Source of the DNA: Bacteroidia bacterium
GTDB lineage: Bacteria > Bacteroidota > Bacteroidia > J057
Assembly (NCBI GenBank): GCA_041391665.1
Contig: JAWKNO010000002.1
Coordinates: 1,736,001-1,800,000, forward strand
DNA: 64,000 nucleotides
Direction of reading: 5' to 3'
Shown: one piece after another, positions 1 to 9,620 of the stretch
Layout: every line of letters begins with the position of its first letter
Position numbering within the stretch: position 1 is the stretch's first letter
Program-made: the position numbers and the translations under genes
Notes under the pieces: generated by a model
Seen by the model: the letters and a program-made list of their open reading frames with translations, nothing else
The model's database searches: none
What the model was told of the DNA's origin: nothing

Positions 1-2577
1 GGTGTTTCTTTCCAGTACGAATTGAAAGACGAACACGGGCAGGTTATTACCATCACAGAAACTCCCGAAGTTGTAACTAATAAATATGGCGTAAAGGGAC
101 TTAAAAGAACATTCCACGCAGATCATGTTCCGACGGGTACAGAAGTAGTGCTGAATACCTGGATCAATTCTGTGCGCAATGACCGGGATGTCGAAACTAA
201 CGGCAAACTGACCTGGACAGACCGCAAAACCCGGCTGTTTGATTGGGCCTATATCCTGGAAGGATCAGCCAAACTTACCCTTAACAGCGGCGGAAATACA
301 GATTATACCCTGTGGTTTTATCCAAAACCCACGATGGTAAAAGAAGTGGAAAAAACAGACGAAGCAGCCATTCACCCCGGACTGGCATTACTGGAGAGAA
401 GTGATTGCAAAACCTGTCATAATGAAACAGTAAAAACGATCGGGCCGGCTTATGTAAAAGTTGCCGAAAAATACCCGTTCTCCAACGAAATGGTCGAGCA
501 GTTGAGCCAGAAAGTCATAAAAGGAGGTGCAGGTGTGTGGGGCGATCAGGCAATGACCGCACATCCCGACCTGATGATTGCTGATGCACGGAAAATGGTC
601 TCATGGATTCTCTCCCTTGACGGGGAAGATGCACCGGAAGAGCCCGGTACAGAAGAAGTGGATGTTACCAGTCTGAAAGCCGCGCCGGGACACGGGCCCA
701 TTATCAATTTATATAAAGCTGAGAGCAGCCTGGACGCTTTTCCCGGTATAGATGAAGATCAGGTTCCGGTTTATTCCTCAGTGGTTCCGGTTGTTCATTT
801 TGAAGGAAAAATCTTACCAGACGAATTAAAGAACAATATTTTTGCCCGTTTTTCGGGAACGCTTCATGTGCGTGAAGAGAAAAACTATGTGTTCCGCCTC
901 ATCAGCGATGACGGATCGATCCTGACAATGGATGGAAATGTCCTGATCGATCATGATGGTCCGCATGGTGCGGAGGCAAAAGACGCAGAAATCATTCTCA
1001 AGGCTGGCGATCATCCATTTACAGTGGATTATTATCAGGGGGGTGGTGATGCTTCGCTATCATTTCAATGGCTGCCTTATGGAGAATCTGCCTTCTCCGT
1101 TGTGCCCCCGGATGTCATTACACACGACTCTGCCGACCTGCAAACCGCTCGTCCGTATGTCCCTGTTTCCGAAAGGGAAAACAGTTTCCCCGGAGACAGT
1201 CTGCCGCTGAAAGATGTACACCCGGCGTTTGATCTGGCAACAATACGCCCGTCTTCTTTCGAGCCCAAGGTGGGAGGAATGGACTTTTTGCCCGACGGAA
1301 AACTGGTAGTAAGTACATGGGATCCGGAAGGCTCAATCTATGTGCTGGATCATATCGCAGAAAGTGTCGCACAGGGAAACCCAGAGTTGGTTACAGTAAA
1401 AAGAATTGCCAAAGGATTGGCTGAACCGCTGGGGGTAAAAGTTGTAGAGGGAGAGATTTATGTACTCCAAAAGCAGGAGCTCACCCATTTGATCGATCAC
1501 AACGGAGACGGGATGATAGACGAATACCGGACGGTCTGCAATGGATGGCGGGTATCTGCCAATTTCCACGAATTTGCATTTGGCCTGGTGTATAAAGACG
1601 GATATTTCTACGGCACACTTGCTACCGCGATCAACCCGGGAGGCGCCAGTACCAAACCCCAGATTCCTGACCGGGGAAAAGTAGTGCGAATCTCCAAAGC
1701 AGATGGTAGTTTTTCATTCATAGCCTCAGGACTTCGCACCCCTAATGGCATCGGGATCGACGGCAAAGGGGAGATATTTGTAGCAGATAATCAGGGAGAC
1801 TGGCTGCCTTCTTCCAAAATCCTCCACATTGTAGAAGGCGAATGGTACGGCTCACGTTCAGTAGATTTTGAAGGGACCGCCAATCTGAAAGAAAAACCAC
1901 CGGTTGTTTGGCTGCCACAGGATGAAATTGGCAACAGCCCCAGTCAGCCGGCCACATTGGATGTCGGTCCTTACCAGGGACAAATGATCCATGGAGAAGT
2001 TACTCACGGAGGAATCAAAAGAGTATTTACAGAAGTCGTCAACGGACAAATCCAGGGTTGTGTATTTCGGTTTACACAGGGGCTGGAGTCAGGCGTCAAC
2101 CGGCTGGTATGGGGGCCCGACGGCGCTTTGTATATCGGAGGAGTCGGAAATCCCGGAAACTGGAGTCATATGGGCAAAAACTGGTATGGTTTGCAGCGAA
2201 TGGCTTACAATGGAAACTCCGTATTTGAAATGCTGGCCGTAAGAGCAAAAAGCAACGGTATGGAAATCGAGTTTACCGAACCCCTGAAAACGAATGAGGG
2301 TAATAACGCAGCAGAATATCTGATCCAGCAATGGAAATATGTGCCAACGGAAAACTACGGAGGTCCGAAAGTGGATAAAGAAAATCTTGCCATACGGTCT
2401 GTGCGAGTCTCACCAGATCGCAAGCGCGTATTTCTGGAACTTCCGGGTATGAAAGAAGGCCATGTGGTGTATGTCCGCCTGAAGAAAAACTTTGTAAGCG
2501 CAGAAGAACACAGGATATGGTCCACCGAAGCCTGGTACAATCTCAATCAAATACCGGCAGGGCAGCTCATTCAATAA
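1..2577 (+). CDS. Cytochrome c / PA14 / beta-propeller protein, 5' end missing
   Basis: The reading frame is open at base 1, so this is the C-terminal 858 residues of a larger exported protein; a TTG at base 22 is not a convincing start. In order: a beta-rich stretch of unknown type (about 1-120), a class I cytochrome c domain with a CKTCH haem site at visible residues 136-140, a PA14 carbohydrate-binding domain (about 265-385), and a six-bladed propeller like those of glucose/sorbosone dehydrogenases (about 410-760). Such proteins are usually periplasmic oxidoreductases acting on sugars or glycans, with the haem passing on electrons; this is family knowledge, and the substrate is not visible. 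The SDR gene follows after 19 nt on the same strand and is probably co-transcribed. Confidence 0.85.
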   Translation, partial: GVSFQYELKDEHGQVITITETPEVVTNKYGVKGLKRTFHADHVPTGTEVVLNTWINSVRNDRDVETNGKLTWTDRKTRLFDWAYILEGSAKLTLNSGGNTDYTLWFYPKPTMVKEVEKTDEAAIHPGLALLERSDCKTCHNETVKTIGPAYVKVAEKYPFSNEMVEQLSQKVIKGGAGVWGDQAMTAHPDLMIADARKMVSWILSLDGEDAPEEPGTEEVDVTSLKAAPGHGPIINLYKAESSLDAFPGIDEDQVPVYSSVVPVVHFEGKILPDELKNNIFARFSGTLHVREEKNYVFRLISDDGSILTMDGNVLIDHDGPHGAEAKDAEIILKAGDHPFTVDYYQGGGDASLSFQWLPYGESAFSVVPPDVITHDSADLQTARPYVPVSERENSFPGDSLPLKDVHPAFDLATIRPSSFEPKVGGMDFLPDGKLVVSTWDPEGSIYVLDHIAESVAQGNPELVTVKRIAKGLAEPLGVKVVEGEIYVLQKQELTHLIDHNGDGMIDEYRTVCNGWRVSANFHEFAFGLVYKDGYFYGTLATAINPGGASTKPQIPDRGKVVRISKADGSFSFIASGLRTPNGIGIDGKGEIFVADNQGDWLPSSKILHIVEGEWYGSRSVDFEGTANLKEKPPVVWLPQDEIGNSPSQPATLDVGPYQGQMIHGEVTHGGIKRVFTEVVNGQIQGCVFRFTQGLESGVNRLVWGPDGALYIGGVGNPGNWSHMGKNWYGLQRMAYNGNSVFEMLAVRAKSNGMEIEFTEPLKTNEGNNAAEYLIQQWKYVPTENYGGPKVDKENLAIRSVRVSPDRKRVFLELPGMKEGHVVYVRLKKNFVSAEEHRIWSTEAWYNLNQIPAGQLIQ

Positions 2578-2596
2578 CCAGCGTATCGCTGAATAT

Positions 2597-3364
2597 ATGC
2601 GATTTAGCAACAAAACCGCCGTAATTACCGGGGCAGGGTCTGGCATAGGCGAGGCCACTGCCCGGGCATTTGCCGCCGAAGGCGGCAATGTAGTCGTCGC
2701 CGACCTGAAGGCCGCACATGCCGAAGCTGTAGCTGCCCGCATCCGCCAGGCCGGAGGAAAAGCCGTCGCCGTAACTGGCGACGTAACCCTTGCCGATGAC
2801 GCAAAACACATCGCCGAAGCAGCCATTGACTCCTACGGATGTCTTCATTATCTATGCTGCTCGGCAGGTTTACAGACTTACGGAACCGTTGAAACTACAG
2901 ATGAAGCCACCTGGGATCTCACCCTTGATGTGAACCTGAAAGGTATGTTTCTCATGGCAAAATACTGTATTCCCGAAATTCGCCGCCAGGGTGGCGGTGC
3001 CGTGGTGAATATAACTTCCGTTCAGGCGATACAAACGCAGAAAAACGTCTCTGCCTACGCAGCTTCCAAAGCCGGCGTGATCGCCCTGACGAAGTCCATG
3101 GCCATGGATTATGCAACTGAAAATATCCGGGTAAACTGTATTTGCCCTGGTTCAGTGGATACGCCCCTCCTGCGATTTGGCGCAGCGCAGCACGGCCCGG
3201 TGGAAGACGTACTGAAATCATGGGGAAATATGCACCCGATTGGCAGAGTCGGGCAGCCGGAAGAAATTGCCAAAACTGTACTTTTCCTCTTTAGCGATGA
3301 TGCGGGATTTATCCTTGGACAAGCGATTGTGGTGGATGGCGGACTTACCAGCAGATTATTATAA
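2597..3364 (+). CDS. Short-chain dehydrogenase/reductase (SDR) family oxidoreductase
   Basis: Cytosolic NAD(P)-dependent oxidoreductase of classical SDR length (255 residues). The nucleotide-binding motif TGAGSGIG is at residues 11-18, the structural NNAG motif appears as CSAG (88-91), the catalytic serine is probably S141 in NITS, and the Y-x3-K pair is Y154/K158. The C-terminal VVDGG motif is typical. The substrate cannot be read from the sequence; relatives act on sugars, steroids or 3-oxoacyl groups. Its position 19 nt after the haem/propeller protein suggests that both act on the same carbohydrate-like substrate, which is inference. Confidence 0.93.
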   Translation: MRFSNKTAVITGAGSGIGEATARAFAAEGGNVVVADLKAAHAEAVAARIRQAGGKAVAVTGDVTLADDAKHIAEAAIDSYGCLHYLCCSAGLQTYGTVETTDEATWDLTLDVNLKGMFLMAKYCIPEIRRQGGGAVVNITSVQAIQTQKNVSAYAASKAGVIALTKSMAMDYATENIRVNCICPGSVDTPLLRFGAAQHGPVEDVLKSWGNMHPIGRVGQPEEIAKTVLFLFSDDAGFILGQAIVVDGGLTSRLL

Positions 3365-3381
3365 AAATAATTCAAAATCTA

Positions 3382-3507
3382 TTGATCGGAGATCATTCCC
3401 CCTGCTTTAGAACGCAGAGTAACGCAGAGACTACAGCACCCTTTGCGAAACTCTGCGATTCCTTTGCGTCCTCTGCGTGAACCCTCGCGATGTTGATCGG
3501 AGATCAT
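3382..3507. repeat. CGCAGAG-rich intergenic repeat flanked by 15-bp direct repeats
   Basis: The gene-free stretch between the SDR gene and the alpha-E gene (3365-3591) holds two exact copies of ttgatcggagatcat (3382-3396 and 3493-3507), each containing GATC-N3-GATC. Between them, forward aacgcagag motifs (3411-3429) face inverted ctctgcg motifs (3451-3477), so the RNA or DNA could fold back. The right half (about 3440-3485) closely matches 13134-13179 in the large repeat block. More degenerate cgcagag/cgtagag copies continue to about 3550. No protein-coding signal is seen. Confidence 0.7.
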
Positions 3508-3591
3508 GGTCCATATCTTTAAATGCAGAGGTTCGTAGAGGTTCGCAGAAATTCCCAATTACTGTATCATTTCGAAATTATTTTCCTCTTA

Positions 3592-4563
3592 TCACTGCGT
3601 CTGTTCCTGAATGGAAAAGTCTTCCCCATTAACTTCAAAATAGGTCTCTTCAATCAACTTATTGAGATCGAAGATTTTTTGCATGGATTCATATAAAAAA
3701 GGACGAAGGTTTTCTCGTATATCCTCCAAGGGAAGGTGCTGAAAATAGGTAGAAAGCGCAGCAGCAGCTACGACGATAGGGTCATTTTCATTTTTAGAAA
3801 AACTCAGGCGGGAAATTAGTGAATGCACCTGTTGAATATTGAAGGCCAGGGATCGGGGAAACTGAGGGTGCGAGATCAGAAACTCGAAGGTAGAAGTTTG
3901 GGTGTGAGCGGTTTTATTGACCCGCCGATGCATATCAAAAGCCTCCAGTACTTTCAGGGTAATTGTCCACTGATACTGACGCAGAGGAAAGTTGAGCCCA
4001 TTATCCGTAACGACCTCTATATCGTGAATTTTGCTGGTCAGAATGCGGATAATCTGCATGGATCGCTCGACATGCATACCCAGTTTGATAAATATCCAGA
4101 TATCGTCATGAATCAGGGTATGATCCAGAAGCGATTTCACCATCGCACAGTGTTTGGCGATATTGATGGTAAAATCAAAAAGCCCCCGTGTTTTGTAAAA
4201 ATCAACCGGATATTCCTTGACAAAAAGATAATACTGATTAATGACTTCCCACAATTCAGAAGTAATGGTATAGCGCACACTGCGAGCATTTTCCCTGGCT
4301 GCGAATACGGTGGAAAGGATAGAACTGGGATTGGCAGAGTCCATGCCCAGTTTGACAAGCGCCTCCTGTTCATCTACAGGTTTTTCCGTATCAAATCCAA
4401 TCCCATACATGGTAAGGATAGACTTGAGGATAAAGTCTTTATTCTGGCTCATCGGAGCGTCCAGAATCGAAAAGTATTGTACTTTGAGATAGCGGGCCAG
4501 GTGTTCTGACCTTTCAATATATCTTCCTGTCCAGAAAAGGGAATTTGCAACTCTTGCCAGCAT
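3592..4563 (-). CDS. Alpha-E domain-containing protein (DUF403)
   Basis: A 323-residue, almost entirely alpha-helical protein of the alpha-E (DUF403) family. The N-terminal signature WTGRYIERSEHLARYL (from about residue 11) is the conserved part of the family. Function is not established experimentally to my knowledge; it nearly always sits beside a circularly permuted ATP-grasp protein and a transglutaminase, and has been proposed to act in a peptide-ligation/modification system. Here it follows the ATP-grasp gene by 9 nt on the same strand, so the two are almost certainly translated from one message. No signal peptide, hence cytosolic. Confidence 0.92.
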   Translation of the reverse strand: MLARVANSLFWTGRYIERSEHLARYLKVQYFSILDAPMSQNKDFILKSILTMYGIGFDTEKPVDEQEALVKLGMDSANPSSILSTVFAARENARSVRYTITSELWEVINQYYLFVKEYPVDFYKTRGLFDFTINIAKHCAMVKSLLDHTLIHDDIWIFIKLGMHVERSMQIIRILTSKIHDIEVVTDNGLNFPLRQYQWTITLKVLEAFDMHRRVNKTAHTQTSTFEFLISHPQFPRSLAFNIQQVHSLISRLSFSKNENDPIVVAAAALSTYFQHLPLEDIRENLRPFLYESMQKIFDLNKLIEETYFEVNGEDFSIQEQTQ

Positions 4564-4572
4564 AGTATTTAG

Positions 4573-6036
4573 TTATTCGGAAACTACCCATGTATCTTTA
4601 GAACCGCCACCCTGGGAGGAATTGACGATCAGGCTTCCCTTTTTCAGGGCCACCCGTGTGAGGCCGCCACGCAATACATAGGTAAAATCTTTACCCATCA
4701 GCGTAAAAGACCGGAGGTCGATATGTCGGGGCTCAAAGCAATTTTCATCCTCGATATATGTACTATGTACCGAAAGCAACATTTTGGGTTGAGCGATAAA
4801 ATTGCGCGGATTCGCTTTAATCTTCGCGCTAACTTCAGCGAGTTGATCCTGAGTGAGCCGGTCGCAGACCGTTACGCCATATCCGCCAGACATATCTACG
4901 GGCTTTACCACCAATGAAGGCAGGTTTTCCAGTACATATTTCATGTCTTCTTCTTTTTCGCAGATATAGGTAGGCACATTGTGAAGAATCGGTTCTTCAT
5001 TAAGATAATAGCGGATCATCGCGGGTACAAACGAACAAATCGCTTTATCATCCGATACGCCAGTACCCGGCGCATTGACAATGGTAACATTGCCCGCGAG
5101 GTAGGCCCGCATCAGGCCTTTCACCCCCAGCATCGAATCTTTGCGAAATACTTCCGGGTCGACAAATGCATCATCTACCCGCCGGTAAATCACATCCACA
5201 CGGACAGCACCGCGAATGGTCTTCATATAGACCATATTATTTACCACAAATAAATCCCTGCCTTCTACCAGCTCGATGCCCATCGCATGTGCGAGAAAGG
5301 AGTGTTCATAGTAAGCAGAATTGTATTGTCCGGGGGTAAGCAATACACAAAGTGGCTCATCCTGTGGCCGGGGCGTTACAGATTGCAGCATCTGTAACAG
5401 CATTGCCGGGTATTGATTGACCGTCTCGACGGCCATCATCTTAAAAATATCGGAGAGCGTACGTTTCATCGTCTCCCGGTTGGAGAGCACATAACTTACC
5501 CCTGAAGGACAACGAAGATTATCTTCCAGGATGTAAAAATTTCCATCCGCATGGCGGATAAGATCCGTGCCACAAATATGACAAAAAATATCGCCTACAG
5601 GAGAAAACCCGCGCATCATTTCGAGATAATGCGGCGAAGAGTAAACCAGTTCCGAAGGCACAATTTTGTCTTTCAGAATTTTTTGGTCGGAATAAACATC
5701 TTTGAGGAACAGATTCAGGGCGAGATTTCGTTGAACCAGGCCATTTTCCAGCATGGTCCATTCATCTTTGCGAATAACGCGGGGAAAAAGGTCAAACGGA
5801 AATATTTTTTCCGTCCCATTGCTCGTTTCGTCGTAAACTGCGTAGGTGATTCCCTGATTGAGAAAAGACAACTTTGCGTATTCGTTCAACTTTTTAAAAT
5901 CCGCAGGACTCAAAGAATGAAAGAGAGACTTAATCAGAGAATAGGAAATATGGGAAGTTGCATGCTCGCTATACACTTCATCCAATAATCCGGCAGGTAC
6001 CTCATAGGTATTAAAAAGGTCTTTTTTCTCATCCAT
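4573..6036 (-). CDS. Circularly permuted type 2 ATP-grasp protein (DUF404/DUF407)
   Basis: A 487-residue cytosolic ATP-grasp enzyme of the circularly permuted type. Diagnostic segments are ILEDNLRCPSGVSYVLSNR near residues 170-190 and the nucleotide-binding stretch VVKPVDMSGGYGV near residue 390. The family is predicted to form amide (peptide-like) bonds from a carboxylate, an amine and ATP; the true substrate is unknown. It is the first gene of a minus-strand pair with the alpha-E gene and is divergent from the transglutaminase-amidoligase gene across 149 AT-rich bases, which should contain both promoters. The length is normal for the family. Confidence 0.93.
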   Translation of the reverse strand: MDEKKDLFNTYEVPAGLLDEVYSEHATSHISYSLIKSLFHSLSPADFKKLNEYAKLSFLNQGITYAVYDETSNGTEKIFPFDLFPRVIRKDEWTMLENGLVQRNLALNLFLKDVYSDQKILKDKIVPSELVYSSPHYLEMMRGFSPVGDIFCHICGTDLIRHADGNFYILEDNLRCPSGVSYVLSNRETMKRTLSDIFKMMAVETVNQYPAMLLQMLQSVTPRPQDEPLCVLLTPGQYNSAYYEHSFLAHAMGIELVEGRDLFVVNNMVYMKTIRGAVRVDVIYRRVDDAFVDPEVFRKDSMLGVKGLMRAYLAGNVTIVNAPGTGVSDDKAICSFVPAMIRYYLNEEPILHNVPTYICEKEEDMKYVLENLPSLVVKPVDMSGGYGVTVCDRLTQDQLAEVSAKIKANPRNFIAQPKMLLSVHSTYIEDENCFEPRHIDLRSFTLMGKDFTYVLRGGLTRVALKKGSLIVNSSQGGGSKDTWVVSE

Positions 6037-6185
6037 AAATCCAATTCATATAAAGTGAGCACAAGGTCAGATAAGATTAAGAATTTTCAATAAATTTTTC
6101 TAATAATTCAACATATTTACAAAAAATATAAAACAAACAGGCAATTTGTTGAAAATTGAAAAAAAAATACTGACAACTTCAGATT

Positions 6186-9100
6186 ATGAGCATACAGGTG
6201 GCCATCCGGCATCATACAAAATATAGTTACAACAAACCGATTCAGATTTTCCCGCAGACCATACGCCTGCGTCCGGCTCCACATACCCGTAGTCCGATCA
6301 GAGGCTACTCACTGAAAATCCAACCAGAGAATCATTTTATCAACTGGCAGCAGGATCCTTTCGGCAACTATCTGGCGCGGATTGTATTCAATGAAAAGAC
6401 CACAGAATTTGTCATAGATGTTGAGGTGATTGCCGACATGGTGACCATCAACCCATTTGATTTTTTTCTGGATGAATATGCCGAAAACTTTCCGTTTACC
6501 TACGATCCACAACTGCTCAAAGAACTGGCGCCTTACCTTGAGATCAAGGAATCGGGGCCATTGTTGACAAATCTGATATCCGTTGCCGAACAATTTAAAG
6601 GCGAACGTTCGGTCATTTTTCTTGTCAGACTCAACGAAAAGATCCGCGAAATGGTCAACTATACCATTCGTATGGAGCCTGGGGTTCAAAGCTGTGAAGA
6701 GACCCTGACAAAACAACTGGGATCTTGCAGGGATTCAGCCTGGTTGATGGTGCAGACTCTTCGTCATATGGGTCTGGCAGCAAGGTTTGTCTCCGGTTAC
6801 CTTGTTCAGCTTAAAGCAGATGCAAAGCCATTGGAAGGACCAGAAGGGCCGGAAGCAGACTTTACGGATCTTCACGCATGGGCGGAAGTTTATCTGCCCG
6901 GAGCAGGCTGGATAGGGCTTGACGCCACTTCCGGACTATTTGCCGGAGAAGGGCATATTCCGCTGGCGTGTACGCCCGATCCTTCAAGCGCAGCGCCTGT
7001 AACCGGTTTTACAGAGCCGTGTGAAGTTACATTTGAATTTAAAAATGTCGTTGACCGAATCTGGGAACAACCTCGGGTAACCAAACCCTATTCCCCTGAC
7101 ACATGGGAAAAAGTGTTGGCGCTTGGCGACAAAGTAGATACCTTCCTGATGGAAGAAGACGTGAGGCTGACCATGGGTGGCGAGCCGACATTTGTTTCGG
7201 CGATAGATATGGAGTCAGATCAGTGGAATGAAACCGCCGATGGAAAAGACAAACGAAACATGGCTTACCAACTGGCCGGAAAATTAAAAAACACTTTTGG
7301 CCGCGGTGGTTTTCTTCATCTTGGGCAGGGAAAATGGTATCCGGGAGAACCGATTCCCCGCTGGCAATATTCGATTTACTGGCGAAAGGACGGAAAAACA
7401 ATCTGGAAAAATCACGAATTGCTCGCTGACCCCAATCAACCACGCGGCGTGGAAGAACCTCATGCCAAAAAGTTTATTCACCTGCTGGCGCAATATCTGG
7501 GGATTTCGGAAGAAAACTGCATTCCCGCTTATGAGGATGTGTTTTATTTTCTATGGGAAGAAGGCAATCTTCCGGTAAATGTCGATCCGCTCAAAGTAAA
7601 CCTGAAGGATAAACTCGAAAGACAAGCTCTTGCAGAACACCTTCAGCGGGGCATGAATCAGCCCAAAGGATATACACTTCCCCTTCGATACGACCTGCTG
7701 GGCTCAGGCTGGAAAAGTTGCCATTGGGAATTTACCCGAAAACATCTTTTCCTCATTCCGGGTAATTCGGCGATGGGTATGCGTTTGCCGCTGGAGCGGT
7801 TGCCTTATCTCGTACCCGAGGAAATTGAGGTTATTGCGGAGCCCAGTCCCATGGAGGATTTACCGCATTTGCCGGCAAACACAGACCTAACGGCAAAAAG
7901 TGAAAGCCGAAAACAAAAAAAGTCGCCACCGCCGCAACGCGTAAAAACCATCCGTACAGCCTTATGTGTTGAACCCAGGGATGGAAACCTGTATATTTTC
8001 CTTCCCCCACTGGAATCAACAGAAAGCGCACTTGACCTTCTGGCATCTATCGAAAAAGTAGCAGAAGAACTTCAGATACCCGTAGTCATCGAAGGTTATC
8101 AACTACCATATGACTATCGTTTGGATAAGCTCGTAGTGGCACCTGACCCGGGTGTAATAGAAGTAAATATCCACCCTGCATACGCATGGCGGGAGATTGT
8201 CAACAATTACGAACAACTCTTTGAGCTGGCAAAAACCTGCAAACTGGGTACGGAGAAATTTATGCTGGACGGAAAACATACCGGCACTGGGGGTGGCAAT
8301 CATATCACACTCGGCGGTGCTCGTCCGGCAGACAGTCCGTTTCTCCGGAGGCCCGATATGCTTCGCAGTTTTGTAAATTTCTGGCAAAATCACCCCGGAC
8401 TTTCCTATTTGTTTTCCTCAGCATTTGTAGGTACGACCAGTCAGGCGCCCAGAGTAGATGAAGGGCGGCAGGAAATGTTGTATGAGTTGGAAATAGCCTT
8501 TCGGGAGCTTGACCGCTACCCCGACCCTCCGGCATGGCTGGTAGACAGATTGTTTCGCAACCTGTTGATTGACATCACGGGCAATACCCACCGGGCAGAG
8601 TTTTGTATTGACAAACTGTTTAGCCCCGACTCGCAATCCGGGCGACTGGGTATTGTAGAGATGCGCGGGTTTGATATGCCACCGCATCTTCAAATGTGCC
8701 TGACCCAGATTCTGCTCATTCGCAGCCTGACAGCCGTCTTCTGGAAAAACCCCTACCGCAAAGATCTGATTCGATGGGGCACGGAACTGCATGACCGTTT
8801 TCTGCTTCATCATTTTGTGAAGGAAGACATGAAAGAGGTGGTCCGTTACCTCCATGAAAATGATATCGATTTTCAGATGGAATGGCTGGATGCCTTTTTT
8901 GAATTCCGGTTTCCGGTATTGGGAAAAGTCTCCGTGGGGTCCATACACCTGACCATCAGGGCGGGCATCGAACCGTGGAATGTATTAGGTGAGGAAATGA
9001 GCAATACCGGTACTGCACGGTTTGTGGATTCTTCGGTTGAGCGGGTGGAAGTAGTGCTGGAAGGAATAGCCATAGAGCGGTACCAGTTGTTGTGCAATCA

Positions 9101-9539
9101 GACCATTGTACCGCTGACTTATACCGGAACCAGAGGAAAATATGTGGCAGGCATACGCTATAAAGCATGGAATCCCCCCTCGGCGCTACATCCGACATTG
9201 GGAGTGGATGTTCCGCTGGTATTTGATATTTACGACACCTGGAATCAGCGTTCGGTCGGAGGGTGCACCTACCATGTTTCTCACCCGGGAGGAAGGAGTT
9301 ATGACACCTTTCCTGTCAATAGTTATGAAGCCGAATCGCGGAGGGGCAACCGGTTTTGGGAGCAGAATCACACCCCACGTTCTGAGGAACGGATTGTATC
9401 ACAGACCACGACTTCGGAAACCACAACCCGGTATGTTTCCAATGAATATCGTCCTGTAGCGGCATTTCCCACACATAAGTTCGAAGTTGATCCGGAGTTT
9501 CCTTATACCCTTGATTTGCGGAAAAAAGGGAAGAGTTAA
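6186..9539 (+). CDS. Transglutaminase-like domain fused to DUF2126 putative amidoligase
   Basis: An 1117-residue protein. Residues 1-290 are a bacterial transglutaminase-like region: N-terminal beta domain, then the papain-like core with C181 (GSCRD), H230 (LHAWAE) and D246 (LDATSG), an intact Cys-His-Asp triad. From about residue 325 on is DUF2126, described as a putative glutamine-synthetase-like amidoligase, recognisable by MGGEPTF and by the GTGGGNH motif near residue 700. One polypeptide thus carries a probable peptide hydrolase/transferase and a probable ligase. No signal peptide is seen. It is divergent from the ATP-grasp/alpha-E pair. Substrates are unknown; the assignment of domains is strong and that of function is weak. 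Confidence 0.93.
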   Translation: MSIQVAIRHHTKYSYNKPIQIFPQTIRLRPAPHTRSPIRGYSLKIQPENHFINWQQDPFGNYLARIVFNEKTTEFVIDVEVIADMVTINPFDFFLDEYAENFPFTYDPQLLKELAPYLEIKESGPLLTNLISVAEQFKGERSVIFLVRLNEKIREMVNYTIRMEPGVQSCEETLTKQLGSCRDSAWLMVQTLRHMGLAARFVSGYLVQLKADAKPLEGPEGPEADFTDLHAWAEVYLPGAGWIGLDATSGLFAGEGHIPLACTPDPSSAAPVTGFTEPCEVTFEFKNVVDRIWEQPRVTKPYSPDTWEKVLALGDKVDTFLMEEDVRLTMGGEPTFVSAIDMESDQWNETADGKDKRNMAYQLAGKLKNTFGRGGFLHLGQGKWYPGEPIPRWQYSIYWRKDGKTIWKNHELLADPNQPRGVEEPHAKKFIHLLAQYLGISEENCIPAYEDVFYFLWEEGNLPVNVDPLKVNLKDKLERQALAEHLQRGMNQPKGYTLPLRYDLLGSGWKSCHWEFTRKHLFLIPGNSAMGMRLPLERLPYLVPEEIEVIAEPSPMEDLPHLPANTDLTAKSESRKQKKSPPPQRVKTIRTALCVEPRDGNLYIFLPPLESTESALDLLASIEKVAEELQIPVVIEGYQLPYDYRLDKLVVAPDPGVIEVNIHPAYAWREIVNNYEQLFELAKTCKLGTEKFMLDGKHTGTGGGNHITLGGARPADSPFLRRPDMLRSFVNFWQNHPGLSYLFSSAFVGTTSQAPRVDEGRQEMLYELEIAFRELDRYPDPPAWLVDRLFRNLLIDITGNTHRAEFCIDKLFSPDSQSGRLGIVEMRGFDMPPHLQMCLTQILLIRSLTAVFWKNPYRKDLIRWGTELHDRFLLHHFVKEDMKEVVRYLHENDIDFQMEWLDAFFEFRFPVLGKVSVGSIHLTIRAGIEPWNVLGEEMSNTGTARFVDSSVERVEVVLEGIAIERYQLLCNQTIVPLTYTGTRGKYVAGIRYKAWNPPSALHPTLGVDVPLVFDIYDTWNQRSVGGCTYHVSHPGGRSYDTFPVNSYEAESRRGNRFWEQNHTPRSEERIVSQTTTSETTTRYVSNEYRPVAAFPTHKFEVDPEFPYTLDLRKKGKS

Positions 9540-9620
9540 GGGGATGCGCAAAATTATTCCCCAAAACAAATTATTTGCTATATTCAGGTAATACTTCTAC
9601 CCTTTCCCAAAATAAAAGAT

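Noticed and set aside
3823..4509. 228-residue open frame antisense to the alpha-E gene
   Set aside because: The minus-strand frame carries the family signature and correct length; the plus-strand frame shows no recognisable features.
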